A DNA stretch of 64,000 nucleotides from an uncultured Prevotella sp. (GTDB lineage Bacteria > Bacteroidota > Bacteroidia > Bacteroidales > Bacteroidaceae), in assembly GCA_900315635.1 (NCBI GenBank), contig OMZV01000007.1, positions 1 to 64,000 on the forward strand. Direction: 5' to 3'. The notes beneath the pieces were generated by a model. It saw only the letters and a list, made by a program, of their open reading frames with translations. It was not told the DNA's origin and did not search any database. The position numbers were made by a program, and so were the translations under genes. Below are positions 51,877 through 59,798 of the stretch, in pieces (positions within the stretch are counted from its first letter, which is position 1; every line of letters begins with the position of its first letter).

Positions 51877-53424
51877 ATGCTCGTAAAAACCTATTGCGCC
51901 GCCGTCAACGGACTGGAGGTTACTACAGTCACTGTTGAGGTAAGCATTACCCGCGGCGTACTCTATCACTTGACCGGACTAGCCGATACAGCTGTTAAGG
52001 AAAGCCACGACCGAATAGCCGCAGCCCTGCTTAACAACGGATATAAGTTCCCCGTTGCCGATGTTACAGCTAATCTTGCACCAGCCGATTTAAGAAAGGA
52101 AGGCGCCAGCTTCGACCTCCCGCTTGCTATTGCCATACTCGCTGCCAATGAACAGATGCATACCGACTTGCTTGATAAGTACATGCTTATCGGCGAACTT
52201 GGTCTTGACGGAAAGCTGCAACCGATAAAAGGAGCCCTGCCTATAGCCATCAAGGCACGTGCAGAGCATTTCAAAGGACTGATAGTACCAAAGGAAAACG
52301 AGCATGAGGCAGCTGTCGTGGACACTCTTGAGGTCTATGGCATGAACAATATACTGGAAGTAATCAACTTTCTTAACGGAGCATCAACGGCAGAGCCGTG
52401 TGTCGTCGATACAAGAAAAGAGTTTTATGAGCATCAATATAAGTTCGACCTTGACTTCGCCGACGTCCGTGGACAAGAGAATGTCAAGCGTGCTTTCGAG
52501 GTAGCTGCCGCCGGAGGGCACAATATTATACTCGTCGGACCGCCGGGAAGCGGCAAAAGCATGATGGCTAAACGCCTTCCGTCCATCCTTCCTCCATTGT
52601 CATTGGCGGAAAGCCTTGAGACAACCCAGATACATTCTATAGCCGGAAAGTTGCCCCGTGGCACCGGATTAATCTGTCAGCGACCATTCCGAAGTCCCCA
52701 TCATACCATTTCAGAGGTGGCTCTTGTCGGTGGTGGCAACAACCCAATGCCCGGCGAAATAACCCTTGCTCATAACGGAGTTCTCTTCTGTGATGAGCTT
52801 CCTGAGTTCAACAAACACACTTTGGAAGTACTTCGCCAGCCTCTTGAGGACAGGCAGATAACCATCAGCCGGGCTAAGTACACCATAACTTATCCCTGCT
52901 CTTTCATGTTTGTAGCATCGATGAACCCGTGTCCTTGCGGTTATTATGGCGATCCGACCCACCATTGCGTCTGCACTCCGGGACAGATTCAACGCTATCT
53001 TTCTAAGATAAGCGGTCCTCTTCTCGACCGAATAGACATACAATGTGAGATTGCAGCCCTTCCGTTCCGTGACATTTCAAAGGCAGAGCCTGGTGAACCG
53101 TCGGCAAAGATTCGTGAGAGAGTCATTGCCGCCCGTGCCGTTCAGACCGAGAGATTCAAGAACATCAAGGGCATGCACTGCAACGCTCAGATGACCGAAC
53201 GGATGATTCACCAGTATGCCGAGCCCGATGAGAACGGACTGAACTTATTGCGAATGGCAATGGAACGCCTTCATCTGTCGGCAAGGGCATACAGCCGCAT
53301 ACTGAAAGTTGCCCGAACCATAGCCGACCTTGCCCACTCCGAGAAGATTATGTCTGACCATATAGCCGAGGCAATCGGCTACCGGCAGATGGACCGCAGC
53401 GACTGGGCTGAGCGTGGACTCTAA
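51877..53424 (+). CDS. YifB/ComM family Mg-chelatase-like AAA+ ATPase
   Basis: A 515-residue AAA+ protein. The N-terminal ChlI-like domain (residues ~20-140, starting LVKTYCAAVNGLEVTTVTVEV) is followed by the Mg_chelatase AAA core with Walker A ILVGPPGSGKSMMAKRLPS, a Walker B-like HNGVLFCDELPEF and arginine-finger context, then a Cys-rich zinc-like loop (MNPCPCGYYGDPTHHCVC) and a C-terminal helical domain. ComM-type proteins are helicases that promote branch migration during natural transformation or recombination; YifB members have this role in only some species. It is convergent with the GH51 gene. Confidence 0.92.
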   Translation: MLVKTYCAAVNGLEVTTVTVEVSITRGVLYHLTGLADTAVKESHDRIAAALLNNGYKFPVADVTANLAPADLRKEGASFDLPLAIAILAANEQMHTDLLDKYMLIGELGLDGKLQPIKGALPIAIKARAEHFKGLIVPKENEHEAAVVDTLEVYGMNNILEVINFLNGASTAEPCVVDTRKEFYEHQYKFDLDFADVRGQENVKRAFEVAAAGGHNIILVGPPGSGKSMMAKRLPSILPPLSLAESLETTQIHSIAGKLPRGTGLICQRPFRSPHHTISEVALVGGGNNPMPGEITLAHNGVLFCDELPEFNKHTLEVLRQPLEDRQITISRAKYTITYPCSFMFVASMNPCPCGYYGDPTHHCVCTPGQIQRYLSKISGPLLDRIDIQCEIAALPFRDISKAEPGEPSAKIRERVIAARAVQTERFKNIKGMHCNAQMTERMIHQYAEPDENGLNLLRMAMERLHLSARAYSRILKVARTIADLAHSEKIMSDHIAEAIGYRQMDRSDWAERGL

Positions 53425-53465
53425 AGCCGTTGCGGCCATTGTCCGGTCAAACCCAATCCAAAATC

Positions 53466-55409
53466 TTATTCGAAAATAAATACACTGAAACTTTTTGCCG
53501 GAACAGCCACGTTCAACGTGTTTCCGGTTGCAGATAATTCCTTTGTTACCGGGATAACCTTGTCAGGATTCTCCAGTGTATTCTCATCGCTTGGTGAAGC
53601 CTTCATCACAGTCTGGCTCACCTTATTAATATCCTTTATGCCGTCCAATGTTATTGCAACAGACTGCTCCTTGTCGGCGCTGTTGCCTATTTTCACGATA
53701 TACTGTTTATGCAATTTGTTGTAAACAGCACTGGCATAAAGACCATCTTTCCCCTCAACATTCATTCCTTTCTCAGTCAGTTTGAGAATATTAGTCCCCT
53801 TGTTGGTTCCATAGAGCATCTGGACATACCAGTTAGGCGTGCGCACACTGTTCAGATTGTCGAACCATATAAGGTCAGGGCGCCACTGCCATCCGTCGAC
53901 ATGAGCGAACAATGGAGCGTAAGTAGCCTGCCATACGACATCGGCATTGCGCTCCAGCCCAGTCATGAAGCACGCCTCTGAAAGTGCAGCCTCCCAGTTG
54001 TTGTGCTTTCCTTGACCATGGGCGGCATACTCACCGGCAAACACCTTCGGACCCTTTCGGTCGTAATTGTCATACCGGCCGGCATTCTGCAAGAACCAGT
54101 CCGGCGATTTATAGTAATGTTCGTCGACCAAGTCAACGCCAATCCTCCGCATCTGCTCCCATCCATAGTCGAACTTCTTGCCGTCTGCAGATGGTCCGGA
54201 TGTACCGCAAATCTTAATTTTCGGATATTTGTCGCGTATCTGCTTGACAAACTTCTCCAGCCGTTCGGCGTATAGCGGACCCCATTGCTCATTGCCAATG
54301 GCTATCTGCTTAAGGTTGAACGGAGCCGGATGACCCATCTCGGCACGGATTTTTCCCCATTTTGTCTTACTGTCGCCATTGCAGAACTCTATCAGGTCGA
54401 GCGCATTGTCAATGTAAGGCTGAAGGTCGTCGAGTGCAACATGAGCATTGCGGTCGCTGTCGGCATTCTCATATTGGCACGCCAATCCACACGAAAGGAC
54501 CGGCAGAGGCTCAGCTCCGATTTTCTCGGCAAGAAGGAAGAACTCATAGAATCCAAGTCCATAGCTCTGATAATAATTGGCAAACTGGCGGCTGGAAGCG
54601 GCATGCTGCCAGCGGTTCTCATTGATTGGGCGGTTCTCCGGTGCGCCGATAGTATTCTTCCACTGATAGCGTGTCGCAAGGTCAGTACCCTCGACAATGC
54701 ATCCGCCGGGGAAACGGAATATACCTGGGTGCAGGTCTTCCAAATCCTTGACCAGATCGGCACGCAGTCCGTGCCAATTGTCTTCTGGGAACAGCGAAAT
54801 ATAATCCAGGTCGACAGCCTCACTGCCGGCTTGAAGAACACGCAGCCGCCCGTGCTTAATCGTGGCATTGGCTGTCAGAGTAGCAGTATATTTCGTCCAT
54901 TTGTTGTTGGCAATATTGACGACCTGCTTGTCCATGATGTTATTGTTGTCGTCTATCAGCATAACGCTGATTTTAGCCGCCTTGCCTTGCAGGTTGTTCA
55001 GTCGTCCGTACACCGTAAAGTCATACTTCATGCCACTCTTGAAACCCATTCCGAAGAACCCGTGGTTCTCCAGTCCGCTGACCTTCTCCTTGTGTCCGCT
55101 GGGATATATCGTAACATAATGAGGGTTGCGGTCGAAGACTGGCTCATAGTCGTTTACCGTCACCTTGCCGAAAGCGTCCCATCCTTGCAGGTGTTGTGGA
55201 AACTCAAAGTTGCGGTTCTCCACCATCTCGGCATATAGTCCGCCGTCAGCTCCGAAGTTGATGTCCTCGAAGAAAATTCCGTACATTGTCGGTTGAACGA
55301 TTGCGCCCGGCTCATCGGTATCAACTGTCAGCTGTCTCGTCTGTGCGTTAAGTCCTGTTGCGGCAAGTGCTGCGACAAAAAGAAGTGAAAAGAATTGTCT
55401 CTTTCTCAT
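53466..55409 (-). CDS. Secreted GH51-type alpha-L-arabinofuranosidase
   Basis: A 647-residue exported glycoside hydrolase with a signal peptide ending LNAQ. The N-terminus (TVDTDEPGAIVQPTMYGIFFEDINF) is the GH51 opening. The acid/base Glu is in IAIGNEQWG (about residue 370) and the nucleophile Glu in VFAGEYAAHG (about residue 458). A CBM-like insert lies between residues ~110 and 200, and a C-terminal beta-domain ends the chain. It should release arabinose from arabinan or arabinoxylan side chains of pectin/hemicellulose in the periplasm or outside. Its promoter lies at 55475. It is not embedded in a SusCD locus. Confidence 0.9.
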   Translation of the reverse strand: MRKRQFFSLLFVAALAATGLNAQTRQLTVDTDEPGAIVQPTMYGIFFEDINFGADGGLYAEMVENRNFEFPQHLQGWDAFGKVTVNDYEPVFDRNPHYVTIYPSGHKEKVSGLENHGFFGMGFKSGMKYDFTVYGRLNNLQGKAAKISVMLIDDNNNIMDKQVVNIANNKWTKYTATLTANATIKHGRLRVLQAGSEAVDLDYISLFPEDNWHGLRADLVKDLEDLHPGIFRFPGGCIVEGTDLATRYQWKNTIGAPENRPINENRWQHAASSRQFANYYQSYGLGFYEFFLLAEKIGAEPLPVLSCGLACQYENADSDRNAHVALDDLQPYIDNALDLIEFCNGDSKTKWGKIRAEMGHPAPFNLKQIAIGNEQWGPLYAERLEKFVKQIRDKYPKIKICGTSGPSADGKKFDYGWEQMRRIGVDLVDEHYYKSPDWFLQNAGRYDNYDRKGPKVFAGEYAAHGQGKHNNWEAALSEACFMTGLERNADVVWQATYAPLFAHVDGWQWRPDLIWFDNLNSVRTPNWYVQMLYGTNKGTNILKLTEKGMNVEGKDGLYASAVYNKLHKQYIVKIGNSADKEQSVAITLDGIKDINKVSQTVMKASPSDENTLENPDKVIPVTKELSATGNTLNVAVPAKSFSVFIFE

Positions 55410-55474
55410 TTTTATATTGTTGACCTTTTTGGTTCGTCTGTATGATTAGTTCTCATCGATTGATATTTCACTTT

Positions 55475-55483
55475 GCAAATATA
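55475..55483 (-). promoter_or_regulatory. -7 promoter element of the GH51 gene
   Basis: Minus-strand TATATTTGC, about 65 bp before ATG 55409. Confidence 0.6.
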
Positions 55484-55590
55484 CATCTTTTATTTGTCGA
55501 ATCAGAATAAAAAGCAGAATAATTTACTGACTTTGAGCAAGTCGCAATTTTTTTGCCCACTGACTATTTGGAATTTTAATTTAAATGGTT

Positions 55591-55599
55591 TAACTTTGC
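55591..55599 (+). promoter_or_regulatory. -7 promoter element, possibly leaderless
   Basis: TAACTTTGC, with ATG 55604 only six bases after the G. Similar to the promoter at 8862, the expected transcription start is at the start codon. Confidence 0.65.
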
Positions 55600-55603
55600 A
55601 AAC

Positions 55604-57619
55604 ATGAAGAACCTAAAGATATTACTCACGGGATTACTGTGCCTTTTAATCAGTTCATTGTCAGTCGCCCAAAGCCAGCAGCCTTGGGAGAAATACCTCG
55701 ACGAACTAACAGCTGCCGACGATGACGACATCGGAGCCTCAGAAGACATGTTCGACGTTCTGAGTGAGCTCGAAGAAAATCCAATCGATATAAACACGGC
55801 AACCCGTGAAGACCTCAGCCGGATACCATTCCTCTCGGCTCAGCAGATAGAAGACATTGAAGCGTACGTCTATCAATACCATGGCATGAAGAGCATCGGC
55901 GAGCTCTCGATGATAGAAAGCCTCGACCCCGTCCGCCGGAATCTATTACCTTATTTCATTTACCTAGGCGACAATTCACAGAAAACCAAATTCCCCAAAC
56001 TCAGCGATATACTTAAACATGGCAAGCAGACCGTCCTTGCCACAGGTCGCATACCGTTTTACGAGCGTGTCGGCGACAAAACAGGTAAATACCTTGGACC
56101 GCGATACCGCCACAGTCTACGCTATGAGTTCAATTACGGGAAATATGTCCGTTTCGGATTACAAGGCTCCCAGGATTCCGGCGAGCCTTTTTTCGCTTAT
56201 AAGAACGGCATGGGCTATGACCACTACTCTTATTTCCTCGTCGTTCGGGGCATGGGACGGCTTAAGGTGCTCGCCCTTGGGCAGTACAAGATGCGGCTGG
56301 GCATGGGACTGGTGCTTAACAACGATTTTGGATTCGGTAAACTCATGACCCTCAGCAGTCTCGGGCGAAGCACCAACAGCATACGTGCCAACACGTCACG
56401 TTCGGCGGCAAACTACATGCAGGGTGCAGCGGCGACTGTTGGCATAGTTAAAGGGCTCGACCTAACGGCGTTCTTCTCTTACCGTCCCATAGACGCTACG
56501 CTGAACAAGGCCGGCAACATCCAGACAATCCTCAAGACAGGCTATCACCGCACCCGGACGGAAATGGACAAGAAAAACAACGCCCATCAGCTCACAGCCG
56601 GAGGCAATCTCCACTGGGAGGGCTACGGGTTCCATGCCGGGGCATCGGTGGTCTACTCTCATCTCGACAAGGAATTGCAACCGAATACAAAGCAGATTTA
56701 CCGTGAGTACTATCCTTCGGGTGTGAACTTCTGGAACGCCAGCGTCGATTATGGCTATGTCAACCATCGCATTTCGTTCAATGGCGAGACAGCCACCGGC
56801 AATAGCTATGGCAATAGCTACGGCTTTGCTACAATCAACAGTCTGTCGTTCGCCGTCAGCAATGCCCTGTCACTCATGGCGTTGCAACGCTATTACAGCA
56901 AGAAATACGGCTCTTTGCTGTCGTCCAGTTTCTCCGACGGAGGGCGTGTGCAGAATGAGAATGGTGTCTACCTCGGTGCCAATTGGCAGGCTATGCGTGA
57001 GCTGAACGTCATGTTCTACACCGACTATGCCTATTTCCCGCATCCCCGCTATCAGGCTGGCAGGTCGAGCCATAGCTGGGACAACGCTCTGACATTGACG
57101 TGGACCCTCAAGAAATGGACCATCCTTGGGCGCTACAAACTGAAAATAAGGCAAAAGGACAATGCCGACAAGTCAGCCTTAATCGACGACAGGACACAGC
57201 GTGGACGGCTCTTGCTGGGCTATAGTGAGCGTAAGTGGAGCGCACGCCTGCAAGGCGATGTGTCATACAACAGCTACAAGGACGACAGCTTCGGCTGGAT
57301 GACTTCGGCAAGCGGTTCTCTGGATGTATGGCGGATTCGGCTTGTGGCTACTGCCGGTTACTTCCATACCGACGACTATGCCAGCCGAATCTACAGCTAT
57401 GAGCGCGGACCGCTTTACAGTTTTTCCTTTCCGGCATTCTATGGTGAGGGCATCAGGTACGCTTTGTTCGTCCGTGCCGACGTCTGCAAACAGCTCATGC
57501 TTATAGCCAAATGCGGAACAACCGACTATTTCGACCGTGACCATATATCCTCTGGATTCCAGCAGATTGACCATAGCTCGCAAACCGACATGGAACTGCA
57601 ACTGCGCTGGAAGTTCTAG
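55604..57619 (+). CDS. Outer membrane protein with N-terminal helix-hairpin-helix domain
   Basis: A 671-residue exported protein with a signal peptide ending SVAQS. Residues ~60-110 contain a helix-hairpin-helix-like domain (PIDINTATREDLSRIPFLSAQQIEDIEAY). The rest (from ~120) is long alternating beta-strand sequence with many Tyr, Ser and Arg residues (YGYVNHRISFNGETATGNS, LRYEFNYGKYVRFGLQGSQDSGEP), ending in MELQLRWKF, a terminal aromatic typical of outer membrane barrels. This HhH-plus-barrel design is seen in Bacteroidetes but has no established function. The Asp-rich linker DDDDIGASEDM follows the signal. Its promoter is almost leaderless. Confidence 0.82.
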   Translation: MKNLKILLTGLLCLLISSLSVAQSQQPWEKYLDELTAADDDDIGASEDMFDVLSELEENPIDINTATREDLSRIPFLSAQQIEDIEAYVYQYHGMKSIGELSMIESLDPVRRNLLPYFIYLGDNSQKTKFPKLSDILKHGKQTVLATGRIPFYERVGDKTGKYLGPRYRHSLRYEFNYGKYVRFGLQGSQDSGEPFFAYKNGMGYDHYSYFLVVRGMGRLKVLALGQYKMRLGMGLVLNNDFGFGKLMTLSSLGRSTNSIRANTSRSAANYMQGAAATVGIVKGLDLTAFFSYRPIDATLNKAGNIQTILKTGYHRTRTEMDKKNNAHQLTAGGNLHWEGYGFHAGASVVYSHLDKELQPNTKQIYREYYPSGVNFWNASVDYGYVNHRISFNGETATGNSYGNSYGFATINSLSFAVSNALSLMALQRYYSKKYGSLLSSSFSDGGRVQNENGVYLGANWQAMRELNVMFYTDYAYFPHPRYQAGRSSHSWDNALTLTWTLKKWTILGRYKLKIRQKDNADKSALIDDRTQRGRLLLGYSERKWSARLQGDVSYNSYKDDSFGWMTSASGSLDVWRIRLVATAGYFHTDDYASRIYSYERGPLYSFSFPAFYGEGIRYALFVRADVCKQLMLIAKCGTTDYFDRDHISSGFQQIDHSSQTDMELQLRWKF

Positions 57620-57644
57620 GATATTTGTCGAAATATATTTACAC

Positions 57645-57745
57645 GCTATGTAATCGGGTCCAAACAAGACTGTAAAAGATGCCGTTTTACGTCTTGATCG
57701 GGTATCTTTTAGCCCCTGATTCGGTATCTTTTAGAGAGTCGTTTG
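57645..57745. repeat. Array E: 22-bp degenerate tandem repeats
   Basis: In the 315-bp spacer between the HhH-barrel gene and kduI. CTGTAAAAGATGCCGTTTTAC, then CTTGATCGGGTATCTTTTAG, CCTGATTCGGTATCTTTTAG and a weaker copy, at 22-23 bp steps. The remaining spacer shows only AT-rich sequence up to the kduI promoter. Confidence 0.75.
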
Positions 57746-57904
57746 AAATGGTCTTATAATTTATTGATAATCAGTTGCTTGTGAATAAGGCTCTGAAAGT
57801 CGGAAAAACCGCCATGCTTTCTAAAATAATTTACAATTCTAGATTGCTAACAATAATTGAGGTTAAAAAAGAAATAATTCTTTGCATTGTTTCCACTTTT
57901 TCAT

Positions 57905-57913
57905 TATCTTTGC
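57905..57913 (+). promoter_or_regulatory. -7 promoter element of kduI
   Basis: TATCTTTGC, about 22 bp before ATG 57935. Confidence 0.75.
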
Positions 57914-57934
57914 AGTTAAACTTAGAAGCTATCA

Positions 57935-58780
57935 ATGAAGACAAATTATGAATTGCGTTATGCCTCGAACCCCGAGGACGCAAAACACTATGACACAGCG
58001 CGCTTGCGCCGTGATTTCCTTGTCGAAAATCTGTTCGCCAACAATGAGGTAAACATGGTTTACTCTATGTACGACCGTATGATTGTTGGCGGCGCCATGC
58101 CTTTCGATGAGGCTATAAAACTGGAAGCTGTCGATCCGCTTAAGGCTCCTTACTTCACTACTCGCCGTGAGGTCGGCATATATAATGTCGGCGGTGGCGA
58201 GGGTATAGTCCGTGTCGGCGATGAGGAATATTCGCTCGGCTTCAAGGAGGCTCTCTATATCGGTCGTGGCGACCGTGACGTCTACTTCCTTAGCAAGAAT
58301 CCGCAGAATCCTGCAAAGTTCTACTTCAACAGTACCACCGCTCATAAGGAATACCCTAACCGCAAGATTACCAAGAAGGATGCCATCAGGGTGCACATGG
58401 GCTCACTGGAGATGTCGAACGAGCGGACAATCAACAAGATGATTGTCAACCAGGTCCTGCCTACCTGCCAGCTGCAGATGGGTATGACGGAGCTTGCCAC
58501 AGGCTCTGTCTGGAACACTATGCCGGCTCATACTCACAGCCGCCGAATGGAGGCTTACTTCTATTTCGAGGTCCCTGAGGGTCAGGCTGTCTGCCATCTG
58601 ATGGGGCAGCCGCAGGAGACCCGCCATATCTGGATGAAGGGCGACGAAGCTGTCCTGTCGCCGGAGTGGAGCATCCACGCTGCAGCCGCCACCCACAACT
58701 ACACATTCATCTGGGGCATGGGCGGCGAGAACCTCGACTATGGCGACCAGGATGTAGTAGAAATCACTGATTTAAGATAA
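57935..58780 (+). CDS. kduI: 5-dehydro-4-deoxy-D-glucuronate isomerase
   Basis: A 281-residue cytoplasmic isomerase that converts 5-keto-4-deoxyuronate, made from unsaturated uronates released by pectin or alginate lyases, into 3-deoxy-D-glycero-2,5-hexodiulosonate. The cupin-like zinc site is in PAHTHSRRMEAYFYFEV (His, His, Glu), with a further His in the C-terminal region (SPEWSIHAAAATHNYTFIWGM). The opening NYELRYASNPEDAKHYDTARLR is characteristic. The length is normal. kduD, the next pathway enzyme, follows after a 113-bp repeat-containing spacer. Confidence 0.96.
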   Translation: MKTNYELRYASNPEDAKHYDTARLRRDFLVENLFANNEVNMVYSMYDRMIVGGAMPFDEAIKLEAVDPLKAPYFTTRREVGIYNVGGGEGIVRVGDEEYSLGFKEALYIGRGDRDVYFLSKNPQNPAKFYFNSTTAHKEYPNRKITKKDAIRVHMGSLEMSNERTINKMIVNQVLPTCQLQMGMTELATGSVWNTMPAHTHSRRMEAYFYFEVPEGQAVCHLMGQPQETRHIWMKGDEAVLSPEWSIHAAAATHNYTFIWGMGGENLDYGDQDVVEITDLR

Positions 58781-58787
58781 TTTTTAA

Positions 58788-58870
58788 TATGCCTATTATG
58801 CCTAATATGCTTATTATGCCTAATATGCCTAAAAAGCCTATTATGCCCATAAGCCTATCAAAAGCCTAAT
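58788..58870. repeat. 9-bp tandem repeats (ATGCCTAAT) between kduI and kduD
   Basis: About eight degenerate copies of ATGCCTAAT/ATGCCTATT (58788-58870), so adjacent pairs give an 18-bp period. They lie between the kduI stop and the kduD ATG and should be in the transcript if the two are co-transcribed. Confidence 0.85.
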
Positions 58871-58893
58871 AAGTCAAAATCAAAATTAAAGCT

Positions 58894-59712
58894 ATGGATA
58901 CTTTTTCTAAGAAATTCTCTCTTGAGGGCAAGGTAGCTCTCATCACCGGTGCCGCTTACGGTATCGGATTCGCCATTGCTGAGGCTTACGCCCAGGCTGG
59001 CGCAAAGATAGCATTCAACTGTCGTTCACAGAAGCACATGGATCAGGCTCTTGCCGACTATAAGGCTAAGGGCATCGACGCCAAGGGCTATATCTGCGAC
59101 TGCACTAAGGAGAACGAGGTGCAGAAGATGGTTGCCGACATCGAAAAGGAACTCGGAACTATCGACATCCTTGTCAACAATGCCGGTATCATCAAGCGTA
59201 TACCTATGGAGGAAATGTCGGTTGAGGACTTCCGTCAGGTTGTCGACATCGACCTTAACGCTCCGTTCATCGTCTCTAAGGCTGTTATCCCCGGCATGAA
59301 GAAGAAGGGTCACGGTAAGATTATCAACATCTGCTCAATGATGTCTGAGCTCGGTCGTGAGACAGTTTCTGCTTACGCTGCAGCCAAGGGCGGATTGAAG
59401 ATGCTCACCCGTAACATCTGCTCTGAGTTCGGTCAGTACAACATCCAGTGCAACGGCATAGGCCCGGGCTACATTGCTACTCCACAGACTGCTCCTCTTC
59501 GTGAGCGTCAGGCTGATGGCTCTCGTCATCCGTTCGACCGTTTCATCGTCAGCAAGACTCCGGCTCAGCGCTGGGGCACACCGGAAGACCTTATGGGTCC
59601 GGCTGTATTCCTTGCCAGCGATGCCAGCGACTTCGTCAATGGTCACATCCTCTATGTCGATGGTGGTATCCTTGCTTACCTTGGCAAGAACCCATCTGAG
59701 ATTAAGGACTAA
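58894..59712 (+). CDS. kduD: 2-dehydro-3-deoxy-D-gluconate 5-dehydrogenase
   Basis: A 272-residue short-chain dehydrogenase acting after KduI to give 2-keto-3-deoxygluconate with NADH. It shows the nucleotide motif ALITGAAYGIGFAIA, NNAGI, the catalytic triad with Ser in ICSMMSE and Tyr/Lys in YAAAKGGLK, and the C-terminal VNGHILYVDGGILAYLG. The start is ATG 58894 (MDTFSKKFSLEGK). The pair kduI-kduD is typical for uronate use in gut Bacteroidales, and other pathway steps (KdgK/KdgA) are not in the window. Confidence 0.94.
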   Translation: MDTFSKKFSLEGKVALITGAAYGIGFAIAEAYAQAGAKIAFNCRSQKHMDQALADYKAKGIDAKGYICDCTKENEVQKMVADIEKELGTIDILVNNAGIIKRIPMEEMSVEDFRQVVDIDLNAPFIVSKAVIPGMKKKGHGKIINICSMMSELGRETVSAYAAAKGGLKMLTRNICSEFGQYNIQCNGIGPGYIATPQTAPLRERQADGSRHPFDRFIVSKTPAQRWGTPEDLMGPAVFLASDASDFVNGHILYVDGGILAYLGKNPSEIKD

Positions 59713-59720
59713 TGAAATAA

Positions 59721-59765
59721 AAATCCCTGCAAAGCCTTGCCTTATGGTAGGATTTGCTGGGATTT
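59721..59765 (+). terminator. Weak terminator after kduD
   Basis: A 12-of-13-bp stem (AAATCCCTGCAAA at 59721-59733 with TTTGCTGGGATTT at 59753-59765). The T-run is weak (GTTGT). Confidence 0.5.
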
Positions 59766-59798
59766 GTTGTATTCGCTTGTCATTGTCGCCGATAATAA

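Noticed and set aside
53466-59712. Polysaccharide utilisation locus
   Set aside because: SusC, SusD, lyases and regulators are missing. The genes are independent units on different strands.
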